From positions 156,531,754 to 156,595,753 of the forward strand of contig NC_085136.1 of the NCBI RefSeq assembly GCF_035046485.1: DNA of 64,000 nt, read 5' to 3'. Positions 25,158 through 37,800 of this stretch are shown piece by piece (the stretch's first letter is position 1; each line of letters opens with the position of its first letter). A program made the translations under genes and the position numbers. The notes beneath the pieces are model-generated. The model was not told where the DNA came from. It saw only the letters and a list, made by a program, of their open reading frames with translations, and searched no databases. This DNA is from Aedes albopictus (Eukaryota > Arthropoda > Insecta > Diptera > Culicidae).

Positions 25158-25691
25158 GGGTATTTTAGCCAATAGTGGACCCCTTACCTATAGTGGACCC
25201 CCTTATATTTTTCCTAATTTTCCTGCTTAAATCTGTTTTTACCGGTGAACTTCCACCGGGAGACGATGGATCATGTTCCTAGCTAGTAGTTACAAGTGGT
25301 GGAGCTACGCTGGAAAGCAATCATTTGATTTTTTGAACAAATTTGTAAATGTAAACAAATCTGGGGGACCACTATTGGTTAAATCCAAGGGGGTCCACTA
25401 TTGTCTCCGTTTTAACATGGTAAGAGAATACGATTTATCCTATAGTGGACCCCAACAATCCTATAGTGGACCCCGGGGGGACCACTATAGGATAATTTGA
25501 GCCAGATTTGAAATGGTTATTTTATGGGAAATATAGGGTGGTTTGGTAAGGTTTTTGTGTGCAATGTGCAGGAAAGACATAGAACTTGCTGTGCAAACGT
25601 TGACAGGGGCAATTTAATTGGAATATCATACTGTTTTAACGATCAGAGCTATTTTCAGCTACTAAGGGGCCCACTATTGGTTAAAATACCC
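25158..25691. mobile_element. 534 bp TA-flanked MITE with TATAGTGGACCCC repeats
   Basis: Ends are GGGTATTTTAGCCAATAGTG at the left and its near match GGGTATTTTAACCAATAGTG (reverse complement) at the right, flanked by TA. Inside, TATAGTGGACCCC recurs several times. One pair forms a 32 bp near-palindrome at 25460-25491. It is nested in the 3.25 kb insertion and has no coding capacity. Confidence 0.8.
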
Positions 25692-25693
25692 TA

Positions 25694-27180
25694 CTTTAAA
25701 AAAATGAGTAAATATGTCGTATAAATGAATGCTTGATCGATTTATGCAGAAATTGAGATAGGCCTTTAGGAGCCTATTAGGGATTGCATATTTTCCTAAA
25801 CTAACAGAGCATTTTTCTCCAGATAATTTCTCATTTAATGCTCTTTCTCTGAATTGTTAACAAAACTAGTGATCCAAACTTTAAAAACGACATGCGTAGA
25901 AACATGTTTGGTTTATTTTGCGCCTAAAACAGGTCGAATTTCCACCAATAGGATGCAATCAGTGAAGTACTAGATTGTAGTAATGAGCTGAATTTTTGTA
26001 TGGTGAGAAGGTAAATTCTCAATCTCTACAACGAAATGACGCAAAAAGCCTGGCTATTATGATTCCTTGTCTAACCTAATGGTGTATGGGCAAAACTTTA
26101 GGTAACTGTGTTATTGTTTTCTCCATTTCTGCAACAAAGTTTTCCAATATTTTATTCTAACAGTACCAAATAAGGCAAGGAATCATAATACCCACGCCTC
26201 CTGCATAATTTCGTTGCAGAAACCGAGAAATTACCTTCTAGCCATAAAAAATCAGCTAAAAATCTAGTATGTACTTCAATGAACGTGCTCTATTGTGAAC
26301 TGTCGCCTAGAAAAGCGTTGGAAACATTTAGAAAATCGTAGTCGTCACGACTGTCGTCTGTTCATATACTCGAGGCAGAATCGCTACGCAATTCGTTGGT
26401 TGAAACTCAAAAAGCTTGTCGTCTGCAGCGGTATGTTTTGTTGAATCTAGAATCAAACGGTCCGTTTTTCGAAATGGACGTATTTTGCTTAGCGGGCCGA
26501 TAAAGTTCTCAAATGGTCCGGTGATTCATTTATTGGATTCGTACCACAAATGCAAGCTCGACATCGAGATCCAGCTCATGTTGTCATCAGACTCAATTGG
26601 AAAGCCTCTGCTGGTTTACTCACAGTGAAACAAAATAATTATAAACTGGGATTAAGAAATCTATCAGATAAAATCAGTATATATTTTTAAGCCTTTTCTA
26701 AAGAAAAGCAAATATCGATTATATGCATTTTTTTGTGTCGATTACTCGTTTTTTTTTTTTTTGTTCAATTGCCGCATCCATAAACCCGCCCTTTGAAAAT
26801 GAAGGCCACTTCTACTTCCTTTTTGTCCCAGTGGTCGTTTGTGAAATTTATGGTGTACATAAGGGAACATCTATTTATTATGTAACGCTAAATTCGATAT
26901 TTTTGAACTCGGTGGTTGGTTCATTAGGATCAGGCGGAATCCATAATGTGCTTTTGTATGATAACTCCAACTTGTTGTATGGGTCGTAACGCTAGGCTGT
27001 ATTCCCTATTCCCCTGGAGCGTTACGGAATTTATTAAATCCCTATCTCCTGAAGTGTTACGTTATTTGGGGACGGCGCACAATGAAAGTTGAAAACTTCA
27101 AATAGTTTTCATGCGCAATGTTGGGAAATTTCGACATTTATACAGCGGGTTGCACTAGGCTTTCCAAAGATCAAATTAAG
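25694..27180. other. No gene recognised
   Basis: Anonymous AT-rich interior of the larger insertion. A 70-codon frame at 26,416-26,628 and an 88-codon frame at 26,723-26,989 have no recognisable domain. A GTAACGCTA/AGCGTTAC motif recurs around 26,880-27,060. Confidence 0.3.
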
Positions 27181-27882
27181 TACTAATTTTGAAATCATAT
27201 CACGATGAGATATTGAGCAGATATTTGGCAACTTTTTGAATATCTCATCAATATCATATTAAGATATGACATCAAAATTTGATCGTTTTAAGATATGGTT
27301 ATGATATTCACATCTACCCGGGTTTGACTGTACTCCAGCGTTCCTCCAGAGGGGCCACATCGAGCACACCAACGTCTGGCAGCGCTACCTCGAGTCTCTG
27401 CACGTATGTGGTGGCGATATGCGGTTGCTTCAGTCGCTCTAGGGTGGCCGCCGGTACTGTACATGGTTAATAACTAAAAGTTTTGGGCGCAGTTTGACCA
27501 TCACAAGGTAGTGGTCGGAGTCGCTAGGTCCCCGATAATGTCGGAGAAGTACCGTCCGTCAATCAGAACGTGCTCGATTTGCGATTCCGTCTGCTGTGGT
27601 GATCTCCAGGAGGATGTGCTGGAAGGAAGTGCTACGAATTGCCTTGTTCTTGGAGGCAGTAAAAACAATGAGGCGTAGGCCATTTTCATCATCAATGCTT
27701 CCGGAGTGAGGGCCGTGCGTGCACGTTTATTATGCTGATGTTGAAGAATTGACCCTTAATCCTCAATCTGCATATTCTTTCGTCGATCGGCCACCAACCG
27801 ATCACGCGCCTCTGCATGTCGCCTATCCCAATTAAAGCTGTTCCCAGCTCACGTGTGTTGACTTAACTCTAGTAGACTCTAT

Positions 27883-28654
27883 GACATTTTCCCGAATTCC
27901 ATTACCCCGAATTCCATTACCCCGAATGACCCATTTCTCCGAATATTTTTTTAAACTATAAATTTCGTATTTTCCAATACGAATGAAAATCATGACGTTC
28001 ATCCCGGAACGAACTAGCTTGGTTAATAAAACTTTATTCTGCCTATTTTTTTTTTTTTGCGGTGAGAATATCCAAGCATATGATCTCCTGGGACCCTTTG
28101 AACAGATCCCTGACCAGTATGATTAAAAGAACAGGCAATAACCAAAAGAAGGAAAATTCTCTACTGAACAATTGGTTTCGAATCATATGGACGAAAGAAA
28201 TAAACTAATGTGATCATTTCACTCTTCTATATAACAGAACAGTATGACTTGAAAGAACAGCCTATGATTGAAAGAAGGAAAAATCTGTGATAAAAATAGT
28301 AACAGTTGCGACGCCAACAAATTGCTTAAATTGATGATTAGAAAGAATAGCCTATGATTGAAAGAAGGATACATATGTGATGACCACATAGTAGTTAGAA
28401 TGTCTTTGGTAGTAAAGTCAAAAAGAACAACATATGCTAAAAGAAGGATTTTTTTTTAGTTTTGAAAATGTGGTGAAACACTTGGTGTACCGTTGATTAC
28501 CCATGGCGAGGTAGGCTTGTGGATAAATCATACGGATATTGGGCCATTCGGGGAGATGGGTCATTCTGGGAAATGGGTCATTCGGGGTAATGGAATTCGG
28601 GGTAATGTCATTCGGGGTAATGGAATTCGGAGTAATGGAATTCTGGGAAATGTC
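27883..28654. mobile_element. Foldback element with TIRs built of ATTCGGGGTAATGGA units
   Basis: The left arm begins GACATTTTCCCGAATTCC and repeats CATTACCCCGAATT. The right arm is its inverse, with five or six ATTCGGGGTAATGGA-type units, ending GGGAAATGTC. The centre has about three diverged copies of an AAAGAACAGCCTATGATTGA / AAGAAGGA motif. No transposase was seen. The target duplication is not clear. Confidence 0.75.
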
Positions 28655-28727
28655 CTAAAGCCGGTATAATTACCTCTAAACGTTCGCACCATTGATCTTG
28701 TCCTACACACCTCCTATTTTTGAAGTA

Positions 28728-29638
28728 CACGGTGTTCAATAAGTTCGGATACACCATATAACTTGAAATAATTTCACATCTGTAATTCAGATTTTCAAAG
28801 TAAATATATTTATTGAAAGGTCATATAATACTGATCAAATGCAGCATATGGTTTTGAATAACGTCTTTTTCTACTTTTTTTTAATAAGCCTTAGATGTAT
28901 CTAATATTTGATAGCTCCGGCACGGTAGTATAATTTTCGAAAAGTTGCTCATGCTACAGAAGTCTAAAACGTTGACTTTGGAGTTTACATCTCACTATAC
29001 TTAATTAAAATAACTAAATTGTTGAACAAAAATTTTACACTGCTATTTCAGTGATGATATGGCGATAAATTTTTAGTAGTTTAGTCAAAATGTGCTTAAA
29101 TCTATAAAAAAAAGGCATAAATACATCATATAAAGCCAATTTTGGTTAAAATGTGCCATAATAGGGATATAATCAAGTTTTTGAAAAGATAATTATGGAT
29201 TAAATTGAGATATAACGCTGCCTTGCTTTTTACATTACAAAAATCATAAAAACAGGTACAGCTACAATTTTAGCAATTTTAAAGATCAAGATAAAATGAC
29301 TCCGTACTTCACCCAATCAGAATCTTATACATTTTTTCGTATGGTCATAGTTGCTACCACTAATGCTGAGGACAACAACCTAATTTGATTTAACTTAATA
29401 CCATTAATCAATAAAAACTAGACGGAATGCCAAAGAAAGACGTGCGTGCCGGCCGAAAGGAACTTAAGACACATTTGCAATTATTACAAAAGGATGAAGG
29501 ACAGTTTATTTCAAAACATATACTGTATTTGATCAGTATTATGTGAGCTTTCAATTAATACATTCACTTTGCAAATCTGAATTACAGATGGGAAATAAAT
29601 TCATTTTTATTGTGTGTCCGAACTTATTGAACACCGTG
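28728..29638. mobile_element. 911 bp TA-flanked element with ~120-140 bp TIRs (Tc1/mariner-like)
   Basis: Termini are CACGGTGTTCAATAAGTTCG in inverted orientation, flanked by TA (28726-28727, 29639-29640). Similarity of the arms extends inward through CATCTGTAATTCAGATT and AATACTGATCAAAT. A short frame starting near 29,427 (MPKKDVRAGRKELK) may be a transposase N-terminal remnant, but it stops after about 40 codons. The TA duplication points to Tc1/mariner-type mobilisation. Confidence 0.8.
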
Positions 29639-29640
29639 TA

Positions 29641-30804
29641 GAGGACAAAACTCAAATAATTTAATGCAAATCAAAATTTATATTATTCCATGGCGACTGT
29701 CAATATTTCAGCCAAAACGGTTTACTAGAAACCGAGCGCCATATCATCAAACTTGGCCATTTTATGTGAAAAAGATCTGGTGGTCTTATTGTTTTATCCA
29801 ACACTGTAACATCTCGCAATTTATACTCAATAGCCAAATTTATATTATACGATTACGATATACGTATTAACAACCACACAAATTTAGAAATTAATAATCG
29901 CATATTATGATCGTGTGGAATAACATTATATGTACATTCACTGTTCATTAAACTTTCTTGCATCAGTCACGTTGTGTTCTACATGAAGTCTTTTGTATTA
30001 GATCACCAAGGATTTATAGTCATGAATGTTCTTCAAGGAAAATAAAGCGCATCATACCATGCAGATGCAGCTAATCATTTTTGTTTTTCATCGCATATCG
30101 CTATATCACCCAACTGGTTCTGGTTTTCCATCTCCATATGGTCATATCATTCCCAGGCATTATACACCCACATAATCCAACTTATCATAATCGTAATTTG
30201 TATGAAAAAGTAAGTACTCGATGCATACATGATGACGAGCTGATGCGGTCAAAGCGAGCAGAGAAGCGCACATTGCAGCATCCAGTCGTGTCGTCTGTAC
30301 GAGCGAGAGTTCGCATCAGGTGCATTTTCGTGCTTTTGTGGTGGCGTGCCGTGAAAAACCACTTGGCTGACGGGTTGCAGCAACCAGGAGACGCGTCGCC
30401 GTCGTTTGAAATGCACGACACCATGCAACCATCATCAAGGGGGAAGATCCGGCAGCTCGACGGAAAACTGCTGACGGGGGTATCCATAACGCTGCTGGAA
30501 GGTTGCTTTTCCCAATTTGGATTTGGCCAATCTGGAGGGCGCCCTTTTGTAAAAATATAAATGGTTCAAAAAAGAGCTATTGTGAATAGATTTACATTTT
30601 GTCGAAATAAATGAATTTTCAATTTGTGCAACGTTTTGTAAAGGCTTTGTTTGACAACAAAAAATGTTCTGAGCTTTTTTATGAGTAGTTTCATTCCGTT
30701 CTTATTTCTTCATTTTTACTTGAGTCGGTTTAAGGAAATCGTCAAACAAGTAATTTTAAATTTGATGCTTTTTGTTAATAAGAGAATGAAAATCAAAGTT
30801 CATA
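29641..30804. other. No gene recognised; one 159-codon frame of doubtful reality
   Basis: The frame at 30,081-30,560 (+) has a more GC-rich centre (30,220-30,500) than its surroundings. It shows no domain, signal or homology I recognise. Low coding probability. Confidence 0.25.
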
Positions 30805-30948
30805 TAGGGTAAACGTACCAATAGTAGAGCTATTAGCAGCTGCTTGTGGTAAAATAATTGAATAAAATTGATAATACCATAAAATAAATAGTCTGAAAAC
30901 GTTAATCGGTAGTTTTTCATTTAAACTTACTAGGAAAAATATAAAAAC

Positions 30949-31103
30949 CATAGTTCATAGGTTCTCAAACTTTTCGGGTGCCATAGAAATTCCCTCATTT
31001 GTTGTCTGTTACAGTAAAACATTCAACTGTCCCTCGCGACCCCCTGGATGAAGGCCGGCGATCCCCTTGGGGGGTCGCGACCCACAGTTTGGGAAACTAT
31101 GTC
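30949..31103. mobile_element. Possible small hAT-like MITE remnant
   Basis: CATAGGTTCTCAAACTTTT at the left and AGTTTGGGAAACTATG at the right form an imperfect inverted pair. A GGGGGTCGCGACCC stretch precedes the right end. CAAACTTTT/GGGTCGCGACCC termini are common in hAT-derived MITEs. No clean 8 bp duplication was seen. Confidence 0.4.
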
Positions 31104-31107
31104 ATAG

Positions 31108-31813
31108 TGTGATTTTCGAACCGGACTACGGGGAATTCTTTCGATTAAATAACCTCCAGAGCAAATGTCGTTGGGCTCTATATTGGGAGATTATAAAATT
31201 CCTGTGGGATTGTACAGGTTTGCGAATGGAATAACATTTTAGGTTTTGTTCTTATAGCTAATCTTAATGAGTTTTGCATGGTATGTGTAGAAAATAGTGC
31301 ATGATCGACTTACGTTTACTATCCCCAGTATGTGCTATCCGGCTAAACTGGTAGTGTAGTTCATTAACGGGGACTGTAATGATTTATTTAGGTTTAGGAA
31401 GAAATTCGCTAGTTTTGTACTACAGTAATGTGCCTTACCCGTGCTAGATATTACAATTTCAAGCTAAGCACTCTCTCACGTTAGGCGATTTTACAAATCT
31501 AATTCAGGATGCTAATAAATGAGTTTGATTATTCAGGGCAAAAAATCATACACTTGAAATTACCTAGCGCATGTATAAATAGTTCACTTTTGTAATAAAG
31601 ATTTAGAAATAGAGGGAAAAACTTATAAATTCACTAATTTCATTAAATACATGGTAGCTATTCGACATCAACTAATAATTGTCCAAGTAATTGTCCTTGT
31701 TTTCGCTACTCACGGTTTGTGACAGCGGTAGCTGTCACTCCAATTCAGTGTCATCGCAGACGTCCTCGTAGGGTTGCTAAAAGGCGCGTGCTGTCCAATA
31801 GGGTCAGGTAATA
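31108..31813 (-). repeat. BEL 3' LTR
   Basis: Identical to the 5' LTR as far as I could compare by eye, except one G/A difference near 31,122 (37,923 in the partner). This implies recent insertion. Confidence 0.93.
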
Positions 31814-31845
31814 CTCCCCCCGGGTACGCCTACGTCGTAGTTGGC

Positions 31846-34800
31846 TTACTCACCATCGCGCCTGACATCAAGAACTGCTAGTTTGGTTGTAGCTCTCTCG
31901 TATATACCGTGGGCTGTCCGCACCGTTGCAGATCGAACCTGACCGTCGCGTGCTGTTTTGACCCCAATGATCTTTCCCTTTGGCCAGCAATTCCTTGGTA
32001 GCTGGGGATCGACGATAATCACAACGTCTCCGATGGATATCGGCTTCGTGTATGTGTACCACTTGGTTCTTCTGGTAATCTCTGGAAGATATTCGGCAAG
32101 CCAGCGTTTCCAGTACTGGTTTGCTAGAACCTGTGATGTGGCATAAGCTTGCTTCAACACGACTCCAGTGTCGTTGAGGAGAGTGAGCGGCTTAGTTCCG
32201 TTGGAGGAGCCGAGTAAAAAGTGATTCGGCGTGAGAGCAGGATCGGAGTCGTTGTCAATCGGCACATGCGTAAGCGGTCGAGAGTTTATTGTGTTCTCGA
32301 TTTCGACTAAGAAGTTCCGAAGTTCCTCATCACGCAAGGTTCGAGACGAGTTGATCGACATCAAATTATTCTTCACCGTACGAATCAGCCTTTCCCAACT
32401 GCCCCCCATGTGTGGGGCTGCTGGTGGGTTAAAAACCCATTCCGTCTCAGTGCTGACAAACTCTTTCATGATCTCCGGCTCATTAATAGCTGATTCCACG
32501 TCACACAGTTCACGACTCGTGCCGACAAAGTTTGTGCCACGGTCGCTATAAATCACTCTAGGAGTCCCACGGCGAGCGATAAAACTTCGTAAGGCCATGA
32601 TACATGAAGCAGTACTAAGGGTGTGAACTGTCTCGATGTGGATAGCTCGGACTGTTAAACATGTGGCAAGCATCCCCCAGCGCTTTTCGATTCGACGTCC
32701 AACGGATACCTTAATTGGGCCAAAGTAGTCGATCCCGACATGTGTGAAGGGACGAGAAAACGCAGCAAGCCGAGCTGGTGGAAGGTCAGCCATGATAGGG
32801 GGGCGTGGAGTGGCACTCTCGTTTTTGCATCGTTGGCACCGTCTCCTGGTTTTACCGTAGCACACACGAAGCCGCGATATGCTGTACTTTTGGCGTAACT
32901 CGTTGATAACGGTTTCGTGGTTAAGATGGTGAAATTTTTCATGGTAGTGTGCTATGATTAGGGTGGTTATGTGGTGGTCATGCGGTAGAACAATAGGGTT
33001 CGTTGAGTCTTCTGTGGCATACTGGCATAGTCGAGTTCTACCCCGCATCCTAAGAACTCCTCGGGTATCCAGGAAGGGAGAAAGGCGGTGCAATTGGCTC
33101 CTCTTTGGTAGAGGCGTTGACGGCTCTTCCGAGAAAGCTTGCGCTTTATGTAGAATGGAAATCTCCTCACGAAAAGAGTCAATTTGCGCAAGTCGTTGCA
33201 AATAAGCTTCTGCTTGGACAAGTTCTTCGGTGGATAGTAGACTGGAAGCGGTAGATGATTTCTGTAGCTTGCGTCGGCAGTTTAACGTGAACCGGAACAC
33301 AAAGGCCGTCACATGGAGGAGCCGCTTCCAACTGGAGAAATCTTCAACATGTACTATTGGCGCTGGAACTATAAAGTGTGCTAGCAGATTTGGCCGAAGC
33401 TCTGTAGTTGTCGAGGAAGTCTTGACAGGGACACGTGGCCATTCGGACTCCGCACGCCAAAGGAAGTCCGGCCCTTTGAACCATCTGCTTTCGGAGTTCA
33501 GATCTGGCCAACCAACCCACTTGGTGGCGTCGTCCGCCACATTGTACTTGGTAGGTACCCAGCGCCAGTCGTTGATCTCGGTGCTTTCAAGGATCTCGCT
33601 CACCCTGAACGCCACAAACTGACTATATCTCCTATGATCTGAGTTTATCCAACAGTTCACGTCCCGGGAATCAGACCAGAAAACACGATTAGTGACTGGA
33701 ATTGATAAAGACTCCGAAATTGTGTTGGCCAGTCTAGTACCAATGACCGCTGCTTGAAGCTCAAGTTTTGGTATGGATGTGAACTTCACCGGAGCTACTC
33801 GGGTCTTTGCTGCAACCAGTGTGCATTCAACGACGTCGTCCTGATTAAACCGAAGATATGCAGCTGCCGCGAATCCATTTTCACTCGCGTCGACAAATAC
33901 ATGTAGCTGCGTATCGCAGGTGATGTGAAGCGAGTCGTGGATTCGGAAGCACCGGGGAATATTTGTTTGCTCTACTCGAGGAAGGATCTGTAGCCATTGT
34001 TTCCACTTTTCAAAGCATGTCACTGGGATCGGGTCATCCCACTGTGTTCCGCTACGCCAGACTTCTTGTAGAAGAATCTTCAAAAACATGAGGAAATGGG
34101 CGATTAACCCCAAAGGGTCAAAAATAGTCATGAGAACTCGAAGAATCTCTCTTTTCGTCGGACAGCGTTGACCATTTAAGAGTTCCTCATCGTACCGGTT
34201 CCAACAAATTTTGAATGTGAAGGCGTCTGTCGCTGTGCACCACCACATTCCCAGAACCTTTTCGGTGGCAAGCTCTGCTGTTAAGTCCAGATTTTTCTCT
34301 GGAGGGTTCCCTTCTTGTAACGCCTTTAGAACATGACTGGAGTTACTTATCCAGTTGCGTATTTCAAAACCACCGTTGGCGTGCACTAGTTTCACTTCAT
34401 TTGCAAGTTGGATGGCTTCCTGCTCAGTATCGACGCTTACGAGCATGTCGTCTACATAGTGCTTTTTTGTTATTGCTTCCGCCGCATTTGGGTGCTTCTG
34501 CGAATGACGCTCAGCATTGCAGTTTTTAATATACTGAGCGCAGCTCGGCGAACAACATGCGCCGAAAGTCATGACGCACATCACGAAAGTCTGTACTTCG
34601 CCGGTTTCGTCCGTCCAGAAAAAACGTTGGCAGTGCTGATCCTCATCTCGAATGGCCACCTGGTGGAACATCTCTCGGATGTCACCTGTTAGACCAACCC
34701 GATGTTCACGGAACTGGAGAAGAATGGATAACAACGAGCACAGTTGATCCGGGCCCTTCAAAAGTGCAGAGTTGAGAGACTTCCCAAAGGCTGACGCTGC

Positions 34801-37800
34801 AGCGTCCCAAACAATCCTTATCTTGCCAGGTTTATTAGGATTTGTAACCGGAAAAACTGGGAGGTACCATACACGCGGTACCGGTTTGCTTAGCTCTTCT
34901 CTGGTGAGTTGACGTATGTAACCCTTTTCCAAATAGTCGGCAATTTTCTGGTTTAGCGCATTCGCTAACTGTGGATCTTTCTCCAAGCGTTTTTCGAGGG
35001 AACGATGGCGGCGGAGTGCCATATCGCGATTGTCTGGGAGGCGGACATCGTCGTAACGCCAGAGTAGACCTGTTTCATAACGATGATCCTTAAGTTTTGT
35101 CAGAGAACGCAGAAGAGTTTCAGCCCGTTGGTCTTCAGCGGAAAGGAGTAATTTCGCCGGCTTCGTTACTCCGAGGCTATCCAAAGAGAAATACTCCTTC
35201 ATTGCTTGATGTAGGATTTCGTCGCTCCGGTGGTGTTCATGAAACGCACATTGGACAACATTAGGGACATCCTCCGTAGATCCTCCGTACACGGTCCACC
35301 CTAGACGCGTTTTCGATGCTATCGGATGATTTAACTCTCCTTCTCTGCTTTGAAGTACTAAGCCGACGAACGCGTGCTTCTGGCCAATAAGAATTCGTGG
35401 TTGAGCAGATTGATACGAATCTATTGGAAGACCACGTAGATGTGGATATAGCTGTGATAATTCATTCATATCGATTGTCTGGTGGGGCAACAACAGCTCT
35501 TGAACCGTCCTTACGTTGTTCAGGTTGAACATCTTGGTCTGATTCCGGATTCCTCCTATTTCCAGGCTCACTACACGGGAGTTATCTTCGTTGCGCTCTT
35601 TTCCACCAGTCCATCTCAAGCATAGAGGACTGATTTCGCCATCGAGTTCCAAAAGCTTGGCCAATCCATCATCGAGCAAACTGAGCTCGGAACCTTCATC
35701 GAAAAACGCGTATGTTTGAATTACTCTGTCACGGCTTCTTAGTACTACAGGCAGATATCGAAAAAGAACAGCCGAAGTTTTGGTACGATGAGTATTGTAT
35801 CCGTGGCCATGGTTAGTCTCCGTCTGTGATGACTCAAAAGTCGGGTTCGGCGTAACTGCCACTGTGGTGGTTTGTTGTGCTCGCTGCAGATCGTTGTGTA
35901 GTAATGCGTGATGTTTGAACGTACATCCGTTTTGACCACATTCTTTCGTGTTGCAGTTTCCATTATGGCGGCGTAGACATCTACGACACAATCCAAATTC
36001 ACGCACGGCAGCCCAGCGTGCATCACGTGAGAGCTCGAGAAACTGTGTGCACTTATCGGCTGTTCTGCAACTGCCTTTGCAAATGAGGCACCCATCGTTG
36101 ATACGATTTCCAGCCACTGGGGTTGTGACGTTGTTTGAAGTAGCGGGTACTGAGGCATCGATTTCCGGTGGAGATTCCAAGTGAGCGTTTAAGAAGGCAT
36201 TTCCCTTTTTCGGCGAGCGATTATCGCTCCGAGTATGTTTCTGATCTGGGACAATTGCAGGGAACACAACTGTGCTGGCGGCCTCTGCTAGAGAATAGAG
36301 GAAATTTCCGAAAGTCGCCAGGTTGACTCGAGGCATCGACATACGGTAGCATGCCCAATCCAGCTTTAAGGTTGGCGGAAGCTTGGCCACCAGTTGCTGT
36401 AAGAGCGACACATTGTATAGATGATCCTCCATACCACAGGCGTCCACTGTTGCACAGAAATTTTTCACGTTCACTGCGAAATCCACCAGTGTCTCCAGCT
36501 TGTCCTCCCTCAAGGCTGGTAACGCATTGATCTTGGTCACGAGCGAGTTCACAATGGCTTCAGGCTGTCCGAACATCATCTTTAGTGTGCCCATTACTCC
36601 GGGTACGTTGGCTGGGTGCATGAGCTGGCTTTTGACTGCATCATACGCTCGACCTTTCAGACTCCTCTGCAATCTAATGATGTTTTCATCATTCGTAAAT
36701 CCACACATCGATGTAGTACTGTTAAACGATGACAGAAAAATTGGCCAATCTTCTGGATTACCGCAGAACATGGGCAGATCTTTAGATATTGCCTGACGTG
36801 CAGCTAACTGCGCACGAGTAGGCCCATGCCGAATATTTTGATGTAATGATGACGGATTCTGGCTTACAGAAGAAGCTCTGTCGTAATCTGGCGGGATCAT
36901 ATGGAATCTGGAGGATCGTAGCAGGGGACCATCAGCAGGGTTGGGCATGAGAATAGAGCGTCTACTGTTTCTGATATTGTAATTGGCAGGAGCGGCCAAC
37001 ACGGGAGATTGTCTACTTGTAGCTTGAGAGCTCCTGTCCACGTTTGAACGGTTTGGTGTGGAACACCCACGAGGAGAGAAGTTGTTCAGAGATCGTTCAA
37101 CAAGCGATTCACTACGGCCACACTCGTTCACGTCCTCGACCCAGGCATTCACGCGTCCCATCCCTTCCGTGACTGATGTCATGTCTGATTGGTTAGTCAG
37201 CTGTCTCAAGATGTCATACTTTTTGTTCAGGTAACTGCGCTGCTTTTCCGCTTCCATTTGCTCCAGCGCGCGCTCTTCCTCCAGCTTCTGAAGTTCCAGT
37301 TTCAGTACCGAACTTCTGGAAGAACCTCGTGAGACCACTGAGTACGTGCCTTTGGCCGAACGCTCCGGAATGGATTTAAGAAGCGACGGCTGTTTTACTA
37401 TACCTTTGCTTGACGGCCCGTCCGGAGGTTGCAGTGTATGTTGTTTGTCCGATGGGATGATAGGATTCAACGACTTGCTTCTGTTTGCTGCTTCCACTTG
37501 CTTTGGAGTTTTGTCGGAAGTTGACAAGATTTGCAGAGCCCTGGTTACTGTATCGCAGACAGCACAGCTCCAAGTCTTGACTTCATCCTCCTTGGTAACT
37601 CCCACGCAGGCGAAATGATGCCACTTGTTGCAGACGTCGCACTGGACCATATCATCGGTGTCTGGACCACCGCAAACCTTGCATGCTCTACCCAGCAGGG
37701 TTGCGTTCGCCTGCTGCTCTGGCGACGGGACCCTTGTAACCACCACTGGCACAATACCACCGTAAGCACCATCTTCCACTGGATTCTCACTTTGACCACC

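Larger units (their letters stand above)
24072..27322. mobile_element. 3.25 kb TIR-bounded insertion in RTE copy B
   Basis: The ends match as inverted repeats: CCCGAGTAGATGTAAAAATC at the left and CCCGGGTAGATGTGAATATC (reverse complement) at the right. TT on both sides fits a 2 bp duplication, because the RTE sequence resumes without loss. Next to both ends are AATATCAT/TGATATT-rich stretches. The interior holds a tRNA-like patch and another MITE. No transposase was recognised, so it is a large non-autonomous element or a composite. Confidence 0.7.
22400..27860 (-). pseudogene. RTE-type LINE, family 1, copy B, split by a 3.25 kb insertion
   Basis: Two pieces (22,400-24,071 and 27,323-27,860) are contiguous in the better copy at 40.5-42.9 kb. 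GATGGCTACTT at 24,061 joins TTTGACTGTACTCC at 27,323. On the minus strand the first piece keeps the C-terminal RT part (MLVGETEHDRIRLGSN, GLERFTKRT), an LLFNIALEGVMR block and an FIDFKATYGRIA block. The second keeps endonuclease traces (ESQIEHVLIDGRYFSDII). Many frameshifts and stops are present. It may continue beyond the foldback element to about 28,720. Confidence 0.75.

Noticed and set aside
30081..30560. 159-codon frame as a novel gene
   Set aside because: No domain, no conserved pattern, overlapping antisense frame. Kept only as an unassigned stretch.
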